From the NCBI RefSeq assembly GCF_019320115.1, contig NC_089581.1:95616269-95680268 (forward strand): DNA of 64,000 nt, in the 5' to 3' direction. A model generated the notes under the pieces. It saw only the letters and a list, made by a program, of their open reading frames with translations, was not told the origin of the DNA and did no database searches. The translations under genes and the position numbers were made by a program. Below, one piece after another: positions 1 to 10,265 of the stretch. The stretch's first letter is position 1. The number at the start of each line of letters is the position of its first letter. This DNA comes from Miscanthus floridulus (taxonomy: Eukaryota > Streptophyta > Magnoliopsida > Poales > Poaceae).

Positions 1-390
1 CTCGTTGCATGGCGCGCGGCTAGGGGCTCGCCAGAGCTCACCATGGCCATGGTAGGGGCGGCCATGGCGCAGGCGCGTGGCCCTGTGGCCTCGTCGGAGC
101 CTGAAAGTGCACAGCCATGCCAACCTCTCCCGCGGCGCGCGTGGCCGGGGATAGAGCTCGCAGGCGCAGCGGTGGGACGAGGCGGGTGGCCCCGCGGCCT
201 GCCGGATCCGGGCGAGCGCGACCTCGCTGGAGCCCGCAGGCGCGCGGCCATGGCTTGGTTACTGGTGGCGGCACGACGGTGCTTTCTTTCACAGACGAGG
301 GAGAAACGTGCGGAGAAAGAGAGAAAGAAGAAAGAACAAAGGGGTATGTGGTGCACTTCTTGAGGAGCTCCACCAAAATGGTGGATATAG
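1..390. other. Unclassified GC-rich segment
   Basis: The first 250 bases are very GC-rich and then grade into a purine-rich stretch at about 297-340. Open frames exist on both strands, but they are low-complexity, rich in Arg, Pro and Ala, with no recognisable domain. I see neither a start context nor splice signals that would support a gene. It could be the end of a repeat that begins outside the window. I cannot assign it. Confidence 0.3.
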
Positions 391-508
391 CCTCTAGATT
401 CACCAAGGTGAATCTAGATTTTGTGGATCTAGACTGTTTGGCAAATTTTAGTAGAGTGGAGCTAAAAATGGTGAAACTGGAGTTACTGAATCCCTGCCAA
501 ACAGTCCC
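391..508. repeat. Hairpin plus small inverted-repeat element
   Basis: A perfect 12-bp inverted repeat (tctagattcacc / ggtgaatctaga, 2-bp loop) lies at about 391-416. Just after it, gactgtttggca (about 428-439) is inverted as tgccaaacagtc (about 496-507), enclosing about 80 bp. GTTTGGCA-type ends are common in grass MITEs, but no target duplication is visible, so this may be a remnant or solo-ended fragment. From 509 to 843 I see only AT-rich DNA with no gene. Confidence 0.3.
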
Positions 509-843
509 ATAAAATAGAACTACAGAAGGAGGGCTGTGAAGTCGTTTATGTGGATATGAATTAGTGTGGGACCCAGGACTAGAACACAGGCTATGTCTAA
601 TATCTCACATTTAATATGGTATAATATATAAAAGCAAGACATAATTTAGATCTAGTGGATAACAAGCGCAAACGATTTGGAGATTAAAGTACTTAAGATT
701 TTTGAACTTTTTTAGTTTGGACTTTCTAAATTATACTAATGATTTTGGCAAAATCTAAGATAGCCCTGGGCGGACTATGGCTGGGTCCGCCACTGGATAC
801 GATAGACCACTCAAATAGCGGATCCACCAAACTGCGAGCCTTA

Positions 844-1035
844 AGTTCCCTTTGGCACGGCTCATCTAAAACGACTTCACCGGTGAAGCCAAAACCGGTG
901 AAGCCAGAAAAACTGGTTTTTTCTAGCTTCTAGTTCATTTTAACCCCGGCTTACAAAACGGCTTCACGCTATAGTGCCTCGATTTGCGCAAAATAGATGA
1001 AGCCGAAGCCGACATAAGCCGTGCCAAAGAGGCCC
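844..1035. mobile_element. Tourist-like MITE
   Basis: Terminal inverted repeats pair TTCCCTTTGGCACGGCT at the left with the complement of AGCCGTGCCAAAGAGGCCC at the right. The element is flanked by TTA on both sides (841-843 and 1036-1038), the three-base duplication typical of PIF/Harbinger (Tourist) elements. The interior is built of small inverted motifs (cttcaccggtgaag) and has no coding potential, so it would depend on a transposase supplied elsewhere. Confidence 0.65.
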
Positions 1036-1132
1036 TTAGAGGTCCACACAACCAGACCGTGCTAAGAACCAGTATTTTGCTTGTATATACTCCTATACTT
1101 TATCGAACCAGTTGTTGTGGCAAAACATCTAA

Positions 1133-1230
1133 GGGCCTGTTTGGAATGCGGGATTTTTTCCCTATTCCTGCGTTTTTCCTGTGAAATTTCTGTGTGGTTC
1201 CTGTGAAATTCCTACGTTCCAAACAAGCCC
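1133..1230. mobile_element. Short Tourist-like MITE (98 bp)
   Basis: Starts GGGCCTGTTTGGAA and ends TTCCAAACAAGCCC, near-perfect terminal inverted repeats. It is flanked by TAA on both sides (1130-1132 and 1231-1233), matching the TWA target preference of Tourist/PIF elements. It is only 98 bp and folds on itself as a near-complete hairpin. It has no coding capacity. Confidence 0.65.
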
Positions 1231-1233
1231 TAA

Positions 1234-1731
1234 AACCGTTCTTTTCTTCCTCCTGGAGAGCAGGAAGACATTTCTCTATACTATATAAGTTGAATAGCGG
1301 AATTATTTTCTAAAAAATATATATATTGAAATTCCGGTTAAATGCTACTCACTCTACTCTGAATAGTTTACTTTAGCTTTATTTGTAGTCAAATTTCTAT
1401 AATTTCACTAAGTTTTTAGAAAAAATATAGGAACAAGATGTTGTAGATATTAGTGGATTTTTCTACAAACTTGATTCAAAATTAAAGGTGCGCACTCAAG
1501 ATAAAGTCAAAGCGAATTATAATTTAGAACCGAGGGAGGAGTAGATATCTTAATGACTCAAGTCTCATTTGGATTGCTTTGGATTGTTATTATTTAGATT
1601 GTGAATTGGGATCATATAGTTTGGATTATAGATTGCAATAATCTGATTTGTTTGTAGCATTGGGTTGTTGATGTTAGGTTACTGTTGGTTGAACGTGGAT
1701 AGATCAAACTAATCCCTAGGTTAAGTTTTAA
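1234..1731. other. AT-rich spacer, no gene seen
   Basis: This interval is AT-rich with several T-rich and 'ttggattg' motifs around 1568-1650 that resemble decayed MITE sequence. No long open frame, RNA gene or complete terminal repeat could be supported. Confidence 0.4.
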
Positions 1732-2078
1732 GGCTCTCTTTGGTACAACTCAACTTCACTAATGAAGTTGTTTTTAGGGATTTGAGCTTCACGAGGAGCT
1801 TTCTCGGTGAAGCTAAAACTGTTTTTGTGACCCGTTTGGTAAAATAGCTCTGCATATAGATTATCCTAAAATATTCTCTCACATAATCCCACACAAGGTC
1901 CACAAGTGTGAGGTGAAGCTATGAAAAGCTACTATATTCAGTTTCATCTCACCTTATTTTCATGCGAGAGGATAATTTAAGGAGCTTCATAGGTGAAGCT
2001 ATTTTCAAAAAACTCATTTGGCAAAAACAACTCACAACACCTCGTAAAGCTTTTGTTAAAGTTGTGCCCAAGAGGACC
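1732..2078. mobile_element. Non-autonomous DNA element with about 24-bp TIRs
   Basis: The left end GGCTCTCTTTGGTACAACTC pairs with the complement of the right end, GGTCCTCTTGGGCACAACTT, over about 24 bp with a few mismatches. The interior contains repeated gtgaagct/agcttcac motifs in both orientations, giving a foldback structure similar in style to the MITE at 844-1035. A clean target duplication was not found (TAA on the left, AAA on the right), so family placement in PIF/Harbinger is tentative. Confidence 0.5.
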
Positions 2079-2165
2079 AAAACAACGCACGGAGTTTCCC
2101 CTTATATTTACTAAAAAATCTACCCTTCTTCGCTGTCTCTCTCTTCCTACCCTTCTTTAAAATAA

Positions 2166-2559
2166 GGGATAATTGGATTCATGCCATTACAAAAATGACG
2201 TTTCTGAGACTTACCATTATAATTCAGCTATTTCGAAATTTGCCATTACAATTTCAACTCTACCCCAGTGCTGCCAGTTTCTATGTCTGGCTATCGTTTG
2301 GGGCCACCTGCAGGCTGAGTGCACGTACAGGAGACCGTATGGATGGTATTTGACCCGGCCGTGACCCAGCGCGTGGACGCCGTCTCCATTCCGTCTCCTT
2401 CCCCGGCCCCTTCTCCACTAACCCTAGAGCAGCGAATTGGAGGCGGCGGCGGCGAATCGGGAGAGCTGCTGCTGGTGGAGGCGAGGGAGAGCTGCTGGAC
2501 GTGGTCCAACTCTGTCCCTGCGGCGGCGCAGGCGAATCGACGACGGCGGAGGAGGACTG
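2166..2559 (+). repeat. MULE left terminal inverted repeat
   Basis: About 394 bp matching the complement of the right end at roughly 90-92% over the stretch compared by eye. It differs mainly by substitutions and one indel of about 18 bp in a GGC-rich run near 2434-2452. Its outer part is AT-rich with atgccattac-type repeats and its inner part is GC-rich. As in MuDR, the TIR probably holds the promoter and untranslated leader of the adjacent gene. Long open frames read through it on both strands but are not genes. Confidence 0.85.
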
Positions 2560-2640
2560 CGACGGTCCGGCCCTCATCCATCTCGACGATCATGCCCTCA
2601 TCGATCTCGACGGTCGAGCCCTCATCCATCTCGACGCAAG

Positions 2641-3247
2641 ATGTTGAGAGGAAGTCCGATGAAGGGCCTTGCGACGGTGTCGAGCTCGATGGCGAGCGCC
2701 AGCAGAACTGAGCATCGTTCTGGCCTCCTAGATTGCCCATGGTGCTTGGTACCTTTGGTTTGGATCAAGAGCAAGCAGCCGGAAACTCGAGATCAGTACT
2801 TTATCAAGTGCCCCAACAAATATCAAGGTGAGAAATCATTGTATTATTAGCTTGTTCATGAAGGTTGCACTGTGTATGACGTAGGACTGTTTTTGAACGC
2901 AGGGTGATTCTACTACATGTCCATTCATCTGGTCTGAGACGGAGTACGAGGCTTGGGCAGCCAAGGAACGCCTAAAGAATCAGGTGCCCAATTCCAATCT
3001 GACATCAATGATGCAATTGTGTGATGAAGGATGTGCCGATTTGAGGCATGAACTCAACGAAGTGAAGCAAATTGTGGATAGCGTTGCAACTGAAGTTTGG
3101 AACCTGAAGATGCGACAAAGTCAGATAATGCAGGAAGGGGAATAAGGCAAGAGGAAGTGGCAGGTTGTAGTTGATTTTTCAGTTGTAGCAACATTGTCTG
3201 TTGGTGTCTTGATTGGTGTCTTTGCTGCCCTAATTTGGAAGCGATGA
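2641..3247 (+). pseudogene. GRF-type zinc finger protein with C-terminal TM helix, MULE-encoded, disrupted
   Basis: Two exons are proposed, about 2641-2827 and 2903-3247, with a GT donor in AAG|GTGAG and acceptor GCAG. Exon 1 encodes CPWC...FIKCPN and exon 2 begins near DSTTCPFIW, together the Cys pattern and CxFxW end of a GRF zinc finger (a presumed nucleic-acid-binding fold). A helical stretch follows (about 2960-3142). Then an in-frame TAA (3143-3145) interrupts a frame that continues through a basic KRKW patch to a hydrophobic helix (VGVLIGVFAALIW) and TGA at 3245-3247. GRF proteins of grasses often end in such a helix, so the stop looks secondary. The canonical splice also leaves the exons one base out of frame (an extra G at 2903-2904 would explain it). 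Start codon uncertain: ATGs at 2641, 2659 and 2689 are in frame. It converges on the transposase gene. Confidence 0.7.
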
Positions 3248-3857
3248 TAGGTACTGTGTAATGGTTGTAGCAACAATGTAATGCAGGAACCTGTAATGGG
3301 TAGTGTGTTGAGCTTGTATGACCAATTTCAGCAGCACTGGAATTATCTTTTGAAGTAGTGTGTTGACCAACTAATAGTGTGTTCAGCTTGTATGACCAAC
3401 TTTCATGTTCTTTTTCTGTTATTCTAATATAAAAATGGGAGGCCGAAACTATCTTATGAAAATGTGGTGCTTGTTACTGTCTTGATTTTAAAAAGGTGAA
3501 GATGTTACTATCTTATGAAATCTGGTAACTTTATTTACTCGTTGGTCCACCAATGTTTCATGGCTTAGGCAAAGGAGCAAGTTTGGCATGCCGATCTGCT
3601 TGGTGCAGTGCAACATCTGCAAGGACCTGCCTTTGCAAGTTTGACAGTTCAGAACACAAAGAAAAGAGCACAGGCTTACTTGACAGCAACATAGTTGGCA
3701 GCACAGGCCAAGAGAAATTCAGAATCCAACAGTTCATAGGTCTTCACAGATTACATTACAGAGACACAGCTGACTTAAACAAAAGGTGAAAAGCTAACTT
3801 AATCAAAAGTTCACAGCTAACAATAAAGTTCATCACACATATTGCCATCACACATGT
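3248..3857. other. Spacer between convergent MULE genes
   Basis: About 610 bp separate the stop of the GRF gene from the stop of the transposase, presumably 3' untranslated sequence and terminators of both. It contains an imperfect duplication of 'gtgttSAgcttgtatgaccaa' near 3305-3330 and 3378-3402. The 78-codon open frame at 3553-3789 has no recognisable domain and I do not call it. Confidence 0.5.
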
Positions 3858-6747
3858 TCATAGCCTGGCAATGAAGTCTTTTAGGCTTCGGACAACACTA
3901 GGTTGTGGAGCAGCAGTTGCCTTCACAAGCTTCTTTTTAACTGGAGTCTTCTTTTTCTTTGGTGCGGCCTTCTTTTTCTTGACTTGGGATGGTCCAGCTG
4001 TGTCTCCTTCTGTTTCTTGCCTCTTCCTGTTATAGCCACAATGTCAAGTTAGCACACCGAGCAATAATTTCAGTAAACTGAAAACAAGAAGGGGGTGAGA
4101 AGGAACCTCTTGTTTTGTGTGCCTGCTGCAGCTTCTCCATCTTGTCCTTGCTCTGGCAGCTTGCAAGTTTTGGCGAAGTGGCCAAAATTGCCACACCTTT
4201 TGCATTTGACCTTCTTCTTGCTTGCTTTTGTCTCCAGGCATCCTCTCTGTCTCTGTACCTTGGGTCTACCTGGAGCTCTGCCCATCAGTGGTGGAAGAAC
4301 TTTGAAGCCAAGATCAACAACTGGCCATTGTGATCTATCTGGTATGGGCTCTACTCTAGCAGCATATGCAGCCCTGAATCTAGCAACTGAATAATACTCA
4401 TGCACAAAATCAGCAATTTTGATCCCTCTGTTGGATAGTATCCATGCCAAGGCATGTTTGCAAGGCTTGCCTGTGAGCTGCCATTCCCTACATCCACATG
4501 AGTGGTTCTGGAGGTCCACTGAATGCCTCTTTTGGTTGTTGTAGTTATCAAGCAATGTAACTTCAGCCATGTGCTCATCACTCCTTGTAACTTTGACAAC
4601 TTTAAGGTTTTTGCTAATTGTATTTAGCTCCTTGATGACATCTGGAAGGATGCCGTCCTGCATCTCTCTCCCTATCTTCCTCCTAATGTACCTCTTCTCC
4701 ATGATCAACTCTCTAATTCCATCAAGCAATTCATGCAACAGCAAGCCTTTTGAATTCTTGATCTGAGCATTGAAACTCTCAGACACATTATTGGTTAAAT
4801 AATCACATTTACTTTTCTCTGAAAATCCACATCTATACCACAACCTGCCATGATATTCTTGCAGGTATTCTATAGCATCAGGAGCAAACTTATAAATCTT
4901 CTGCATATGCCACTTGAAAAGACCCTCTGTGTAGCTTCTTGCAGCAGGATATAAGTGGTCAGTGAATACATCCCCATGATAGTGCTTCATGAAGTTGGAA
5001 TACAAGTGCCTCATACACTCTCTGTTCTCTGCTTCTGGGAATACCTTGCCCACTGCAGTTTCCAACCCTTTACAAGCGTCTGTACATATTACAAGGCCTT
5101 CTGGTGAGCCTATAGCTCTACGCAACTGCTGCAGAAACCATTTCCAGTTGTCCTCTGTCTCCGAGTGAAAAACAGCAAAGGTCAAATGATATAACCAGTT
5201 GTGGCCATCAACACTAGTTGCTGAAGCCAACTGTCCGGTGTACTGGCCGTTCAAGGCCGAGGCATCTATGCCCACAAAGGGTCTACAGCCATCCAAAAAT
5301 CCATCTACACATGGCTTCAGAGCTACAAAAATCCTCTTAAAGCGATTCTTCTTTGTACCTTCTAGCTCAATCTCTATAATGCTTCCAGGAGAGCTCATCT
5401 CAATTTGAGCTTTCCAATTAAACAGAAGTTGAAAAGATTCCTCATATGTACCATGAATCTGCTCTATGGCCAGCTTCAGGCCAGACCATGCTTTCGAATA
5501 TTTCAAAGTAATCCCATAATCACCCTCTAACTTGTCCTTTGCATCTTTGGGACCTTTGTTAGGGTTCTTCTTTAGCCAATCGGCCAGTCTATCTGCACAC
5601 CACCCTTGAGAAGCCATCTTCCCTTCCCTCAGCTTGGTTGTGGGACAGTTATGACCAGCAGGAAGCACTTTAATCTGCAAAACATGAACAATACATATGG
5701 ATAGTTATGATCAGCAGGAAGACTAAAATAATCACTAGACAAAGCATGTAAAATAACAACTAGACAAAGCATGAACTCCCTTACCTCTATTGTTTTTCCA
5801 TCAAAGATTCTGGAAGCATGTATCCTCCATGGACAACCCTCTGCTTTACACTTAGCAATGAATCTTGTCTTGTCGGTCTTGATGTCCCTAAACTCAAAAC
5901 CCCTTGTCACAGCATAATGCCTCACAGCCTTCCTGAATGAAACTATGTCAGGAAATAAGGCCCCCTTCACTATGTTGGGATTTTCTGGATCATGCACGAC
6001 ATGTATCTCCTGAGGATCTGCATCATTGACTTGTGCCTCTAGAGGGACTCCTCCTTTGGCATTAACATCATCAGCAACATCATCAGCAACAACTGCTACA
6101 TTGTTTGCAAAGTTTGTCTGTGTACATGGGACTGAAGTGTAAATGTGCTCGTCATCAACGCCAACATACTCCTCCTCATTGTCAAATATATCTGGCTCCC
6201 TTTCACCCTCAAATTTTGCATCATTTCCTATGGGCTGGGTACTTGCACCATTGGGCGCTGTGCTTTGGTTGGCTGCAGTGGGGTTTTCATTCCTAGCATG
6301 AGTGTGCTCTGGGTATTGACCAATCATAGGATCATCTAGTGGAATCATACACAGAGCCTCTAAATCAACAAATTCATGCTCATTACACACCTCTTTGTCA
6401 AACACTCCAACTACAAACTGGCAACACATCTCTTGCTTATACATGGCAAAGAGTTCTGCCATCTGCCCCTCATGGAGTAGTCTGACATCTTCACGCAGAT
6501 TTTTATCAAAAAACCACACGCACACAGATTGGTTAGAGGCCCATTTCACTTCATTGCACAAGCTGGTCATCAACATCTCTAGCGTAAAAGAGCCTATCTC
6601 CACATCCCACTTAATAATTGCACCCTTTTTGTAAGATTTTCTACCGAAGGCATCTGTTGTATAGAAACCTTCCACTTTCAGCTCTAGCGCGAAGAAATCG
6701 AGCCTATCACCATGCAAATGGAAAGGTAAAAATATCAAATGTGGCAC
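3858..6747 (-). CDS. MULE transposase (mudrA-like), three exons, apparently intact
   Basis: Catalyses cut-and-paste transposition of the element in the nucleus. Exons on the minus strand are 6747-5785, 5674-4107 and 4026-3858. Both introns have GT...AG ends and preserve frame, giving about 899 residues with no internal stop. Numbered from 6747: a MuDR-type DNA-binding region (about 257-331, with KCKAEGCPWRI), then a DDE/D catalytic core with Asp458 (GIDAS), Asp520 (CTDACKG), the CxxH signature (541-544) and Glu620 (NNVSESF). A SWIM zinc finger CGCREWQLTGKPCKH follows (714-728), then an AT-hook-like GRAPGRPK (about 785), a CCHC knuckle CKRCGNFGHFAKTC (812-825) and a Lys-rich C-terminus suited to nuclear import. 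The true start lies upstream: the frame opens without ATG at 6747 after a possible acceptor (CGCAG), so a short first exon in or near the right TIR is likely, but I could not find one in phase. Confidence 0.9.
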
Positions 6748-6957
6748 ACCTACTGCGTTATGGGGTGGATCTACTCGTTCTTAGGTCTCCTCATCTTGGG
6801 TCAGGTCGAGAGGGATTCAGAGGCATACCTGCCGTCGCCGCCTTCCATCGTCGCCGCGGTGCACCCAGGGCCTAGGGCCATGGAGCTCATCGAGCCACCA
6901 TTGCCGCAGTGGCTGAGCCAAGCCACGCCAAGCCTCCACCACCAAGCCTCCACCACC

Positions 6958-7328
6958 AGTCCTCCTCCGTCGTCGTCGATTCGCCTACGCCGCCACAGGG
7001 ACAGAGCTGGGCCACGCCCAGCAGCTCTCCCTCGCCTCCACAAGCAGCAGCTCTCCCGATTCGCCGCTCTAGGGTTAGTGGAGAAGGGGCCGGGGAAAGA
7101 GACGGAATGGAGATGGCGTCCACGCGCTGGGTTGCGACCGGGTCAAATACCGTCCATACGGTCTCCTGTACGTGCATTCAGCCTGCAGGTGGCCCAAACG
7201 ATGGCCAGACGTAGAAACTGGCAACACTGGGTAGAGTTAGAATTGTAATGGCAAATTTCGAAATAGCCGAATTGTAATGGTAAGTCTCATAAACGTTGTT
7301 TTTGTAATGGCATGAATCCAATTATCCC
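6958..7328 (-). repeat. MULE right terminal inverted repeat
   Basis: About 371 bp, inverted relative to 2166-2559. The outermost 29 bases are identical to the left end. Substitutions such as cgtt/cgaca and single-base deletions in C and G runs separate the copies. Open frames running through it mirror those of the left TIR and are shadows of this repeat. The stretch 6748-6957 between TIR and transposase probably holds a leader and intron. Confidence 0.85.
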
Positions 7329-7337
7329 TTAAAATAA

Positions 7338-7516
7338 CGCGAGGAGGTGGCCAAATTGACTATTTCTTAGATGATTTATTATGATTGCCTGTTATTTTGT
7401 AGAGACCAGAGTGACTAGATATATAAATAGCCCAAAGTCAAAAGTTGGACCCTAAAATAAAAAACAATCATGTTCATATCTTTAAATTTTAGTGTAATAG
7501 ACACGGATAAGCCGTG
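7338..7516. other. AT-rich spacer after the MULE
   Basis: No open frame, RNA gene or repeat boundary is evident. It separates the MULE target duplication from the next inverted-repeat-bounded region. Confidence 0.4.
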
Positions 7517-7857
7517 ACCGGTCGCGCTCGGCGACATCGCGCGACCCCAGCCCACGTGCCCAACTCTCAGACAACCGCGTTATCCCAGCCCCCCGCGCAC
7601 AACTTCAGTCTGGCTGTAAAATTCCGACCAGCCTGACGTTAGGCTGACGCAAAACCAAAAAAGTAAAATATTTTTCTTTGAATTGCTATAACTTTTCAAT
7701 GTTGTATCGGTTTTTAATTCTGTCTGCACCGATGTGTTCTACGTAACGAGACGAACAAAACTAGACCACACTTACATATGTTTCGATAAATTTTATTTTA
7801 GTAGCAATTTATGTGTAATACGTGCTAAGAGATTTCTAGAAGGAGAAACTAACATGT

Positions 7858-8140
7858 AATGCTAAAGTTGCTACTCCAAAAATATATTAAAGTTGTCACA
7901 TAGTATATACTGGCTCAGGAAAATATTTAAAAGGAGTTCCTACCATATAATACTAAAGTTGCTACTCCAAAAATACTAAAGATAGTTACATAGTATGCCC
8001 AAGCTGAGAAAGGGAAACTATACTAAAGTTGTCACATAGTATACACAGGCTCGGAAAAATAATTAAAAGGAGTTCCTACCATATAATACTAAAGTTGCTA
8101 CTCCAAAAATACTAAAGTTGTTACATAATATGCACAAGCT
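7858..8140. repeat. Tandem repeat, about 91-bp and 45-bp units
   Basis: The phrase 'actaaagttgctactccaaa' recurs at about 7862, 7953 and 8089, alternating with 'actaaagttgtcacatagtat' blocks and 'aggagttcctaccatataat'. Spacings of about 91 and 136 bases suggest a compound unit of about 91 bp plus a half unit of about 45 bp. It is non-coding. Confidence 0.65.
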
Positions 8141-8379
8141 TGGGAGGGGGCAAAAAATATCAAAGGAGTTACTACCATGCAAATTATTAAAATAAGCATT
8201 GCATAAACTGTCAACTAGGGAGCCAAGTTATTATACAACTAGCTCAAATCTACTTCTCCTTTCTGCTCGAATCTGTCGGCAGCCACCCCAACTCCATCGA
8301 TCCAAATCTGCTCCTCTTCGCTGATTTGCTCCTCCTCCTCGCTGATTGACCGCTCCTCTCCGCACTAAAACACATGAAT

Positions 8380-10265
8380 GCAAAAACCGACAAAATAACT
8401 ACCATAGAATGAAACTGAAATTGACAAAATAACTACCATAGAATGAAACTGAAATTGACAAAATAGCTACCGCAAAATGAAACTGAAATTGACAAAATAG
8501 CTACCGCAAAATGAAACTGAAATTGACAACCAGAAAATAAAACTGAAATTCACAAAAAGGAACCAGAAACTGAAAATTAAAGTAGACAAAACGAAAAATA
8601 AAAAACTGAAACATAATAACGAAACTGACATAGACAACCAAAAAATTAAACTGAAATTGACAATTTTAGATCCTGAAGACTAGAGTATGCACGATGAAAA
8701 ACAAAAAAGGTTGAAACATAAATAAAAAATTGATAAGCAATAAATAAAACTAAAATTGATAAATAGAAACTAAAAACGAAAAAAGACAACAAAAAAAAAT
8801 ACAAAACAACACTGAACGTAAAATTACCAAGACAAAACTAAAATTGACAAAAGAATTAAATTGACAAATAGACGATGAAAATTAAAGTAGACACAATGAA
8901 AGAAAAACTAAAACTGAAAGTACAATTAACTAGAATTGAAAGTGACAACAAATAATGAAAACTAAAATTGACAAATAAGTTGCTACATGCTTGATACATA
9001 AGTTGTTGCAAGCTTGCTAGTTTATATAATTTGTTGGAAGATTAATATATAGGTTGCTACACGCTTAATACATAAAAAGCTCTTACATATATAACATAAG
9101 TTGCCGGTACATATAAACTATTTTGAAACACATGAATCATAGTCTTATTTCATAGATCTCATCACAAGTGGCTCAATAGTACAAATAAGTAAAAAAAAAC
9201 AGAAACTTAAATTACCATTGACTAAAAAAGAAATTAATAACCAGAAAATAAAATAAATAATTAAGAAAAATGAAATAAGTTATAATACAACTAATATGTA
9301 GATTTAGGAATGCATTCAAACCTAAAAGGGTGCTAAAATTAATAACTGGAATTACTAAATGAAAAGGCCAACTAAAATTGCAAAACTGAAATTACAAAAT
9401 GAAAATGTAAACTGAAATTACATTGGAACCTAAAAGTGTAACTGAGAACCGAAACTAAAAAAACATGACTGAAAACTGAAACTAAAAAGAACTGAAAAAA
9501 AACTAGACTGAAAACTGAAACGGAGGACAAATTCTTTTGTGGCAACTTATGTGTGCAATGGGTACCCTTTCATAACAACTTATACATTGTAGGTGAGACA
9601 ACTAATACGCAGGATTTATGAAAACATTCGAACCTGAAAGGGTGACTGAAATCTGAAACTAAAAAAATTAAAAAAAAACTTGAATGAAAAATGAAACTAA
9701 AAAAACTGAAAAAAAAAACAAGACTGAAAATTAAAACTAAAAAACATTAAAAAATATGACTGAAAAATGAAACTAAAAAAATTTAAAAAAAACTGAAAAC
9801 TAAAAACGGAAACCAGGAGCAAATTCTTTTTTGTCAACTTATTTGTAATGTTTACCTTTTTGTAATAACTTATACATTGTTGGTGAGTCAACTAAAATGC
9901 AGGATTTAGAAAGACAATCGAACCTAACGGGGTGACTCAAATCTGAAACTAAAAAAACAAAACCTAAAAACTGAAATAGACGACATAGCTACCAAAAAAC
10001 TGAAATAGAAAATAGAAATTGACAACATAGCTACCAAAATTTATACTAAAATTGACAGCTAGAAAATTCAACAGAAATTAACATATACTGAAATAGCTAA
10101 AACTGAAATTGACAGAAGCATGTACTTTGACTGAAACAATGAGCTGTAATTTTGGTTCTAGTGAAATTGAACCGTAAAAACTGAACTGTGAAAACCAGAA
10201 GCATGTACTTTGACTGAAACAATAATGAGCTGTAATTTCGGTTCCAGTGAAATTGAACCGTAAGT
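8380..10265. repeat. Degenerate A-rich 'actgaaattgaca' repeat tract
   Basis: Nearly 1.9 kb is built from variants of 'gaaactgaaattgacaaaatagctacc'. The clearest tandem units, of about 34-36 bp, lie at 8395-8560, and looser copies persist to about 10265. Composition is strongly strand-asymmetric, with A greatly exceeding T on the plus strand. There is no coding capacity; short minus-strand ORFs are artefacts of poly-T runs. Confidence 0.6.

Larger units (their letters stand above)
2166..7328. mobile_element. Complete long-TIR Mutator-like element (MULE)
   Basis: A 5,163-bp element begins GGGATAATTGGATTC and ends with its exact complement. It is flanked by a perfect 9-bp direct repeat TTAAAATAA (2157-2165 and 7329-7337), the signature target duplication of Mutator elements. 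It has long terminal inverted repeats and two convergent genes: a minus-strand mudrA-type transposase (3858-6747) and a plus-strand GRF-zinc-finger gene (about 2641-3247). The transposase reading frame is open across all three exons, so this copy could still be, or recently have been, autonomous. The layout recalls maize MuDR (mudrA and mudrB convergent), but the second gene is not recognisably mudrB. Confidence 0.92.

Noticed and set aside
2291..2740. Open frames on both strands through the left MULE TIR (and mirrored at 6801-7248)
   Set aside because: They are long only because the GC-rich TIR lacks stops, and mirrored frames occur in the other TIR. They lack ATG context and domains.
3553..3789. 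78-codon ORF between the convergent MULE genes
   Set aside because: No domain or start context, and it lies in the probable 3' UTR overlap of the two element genes.
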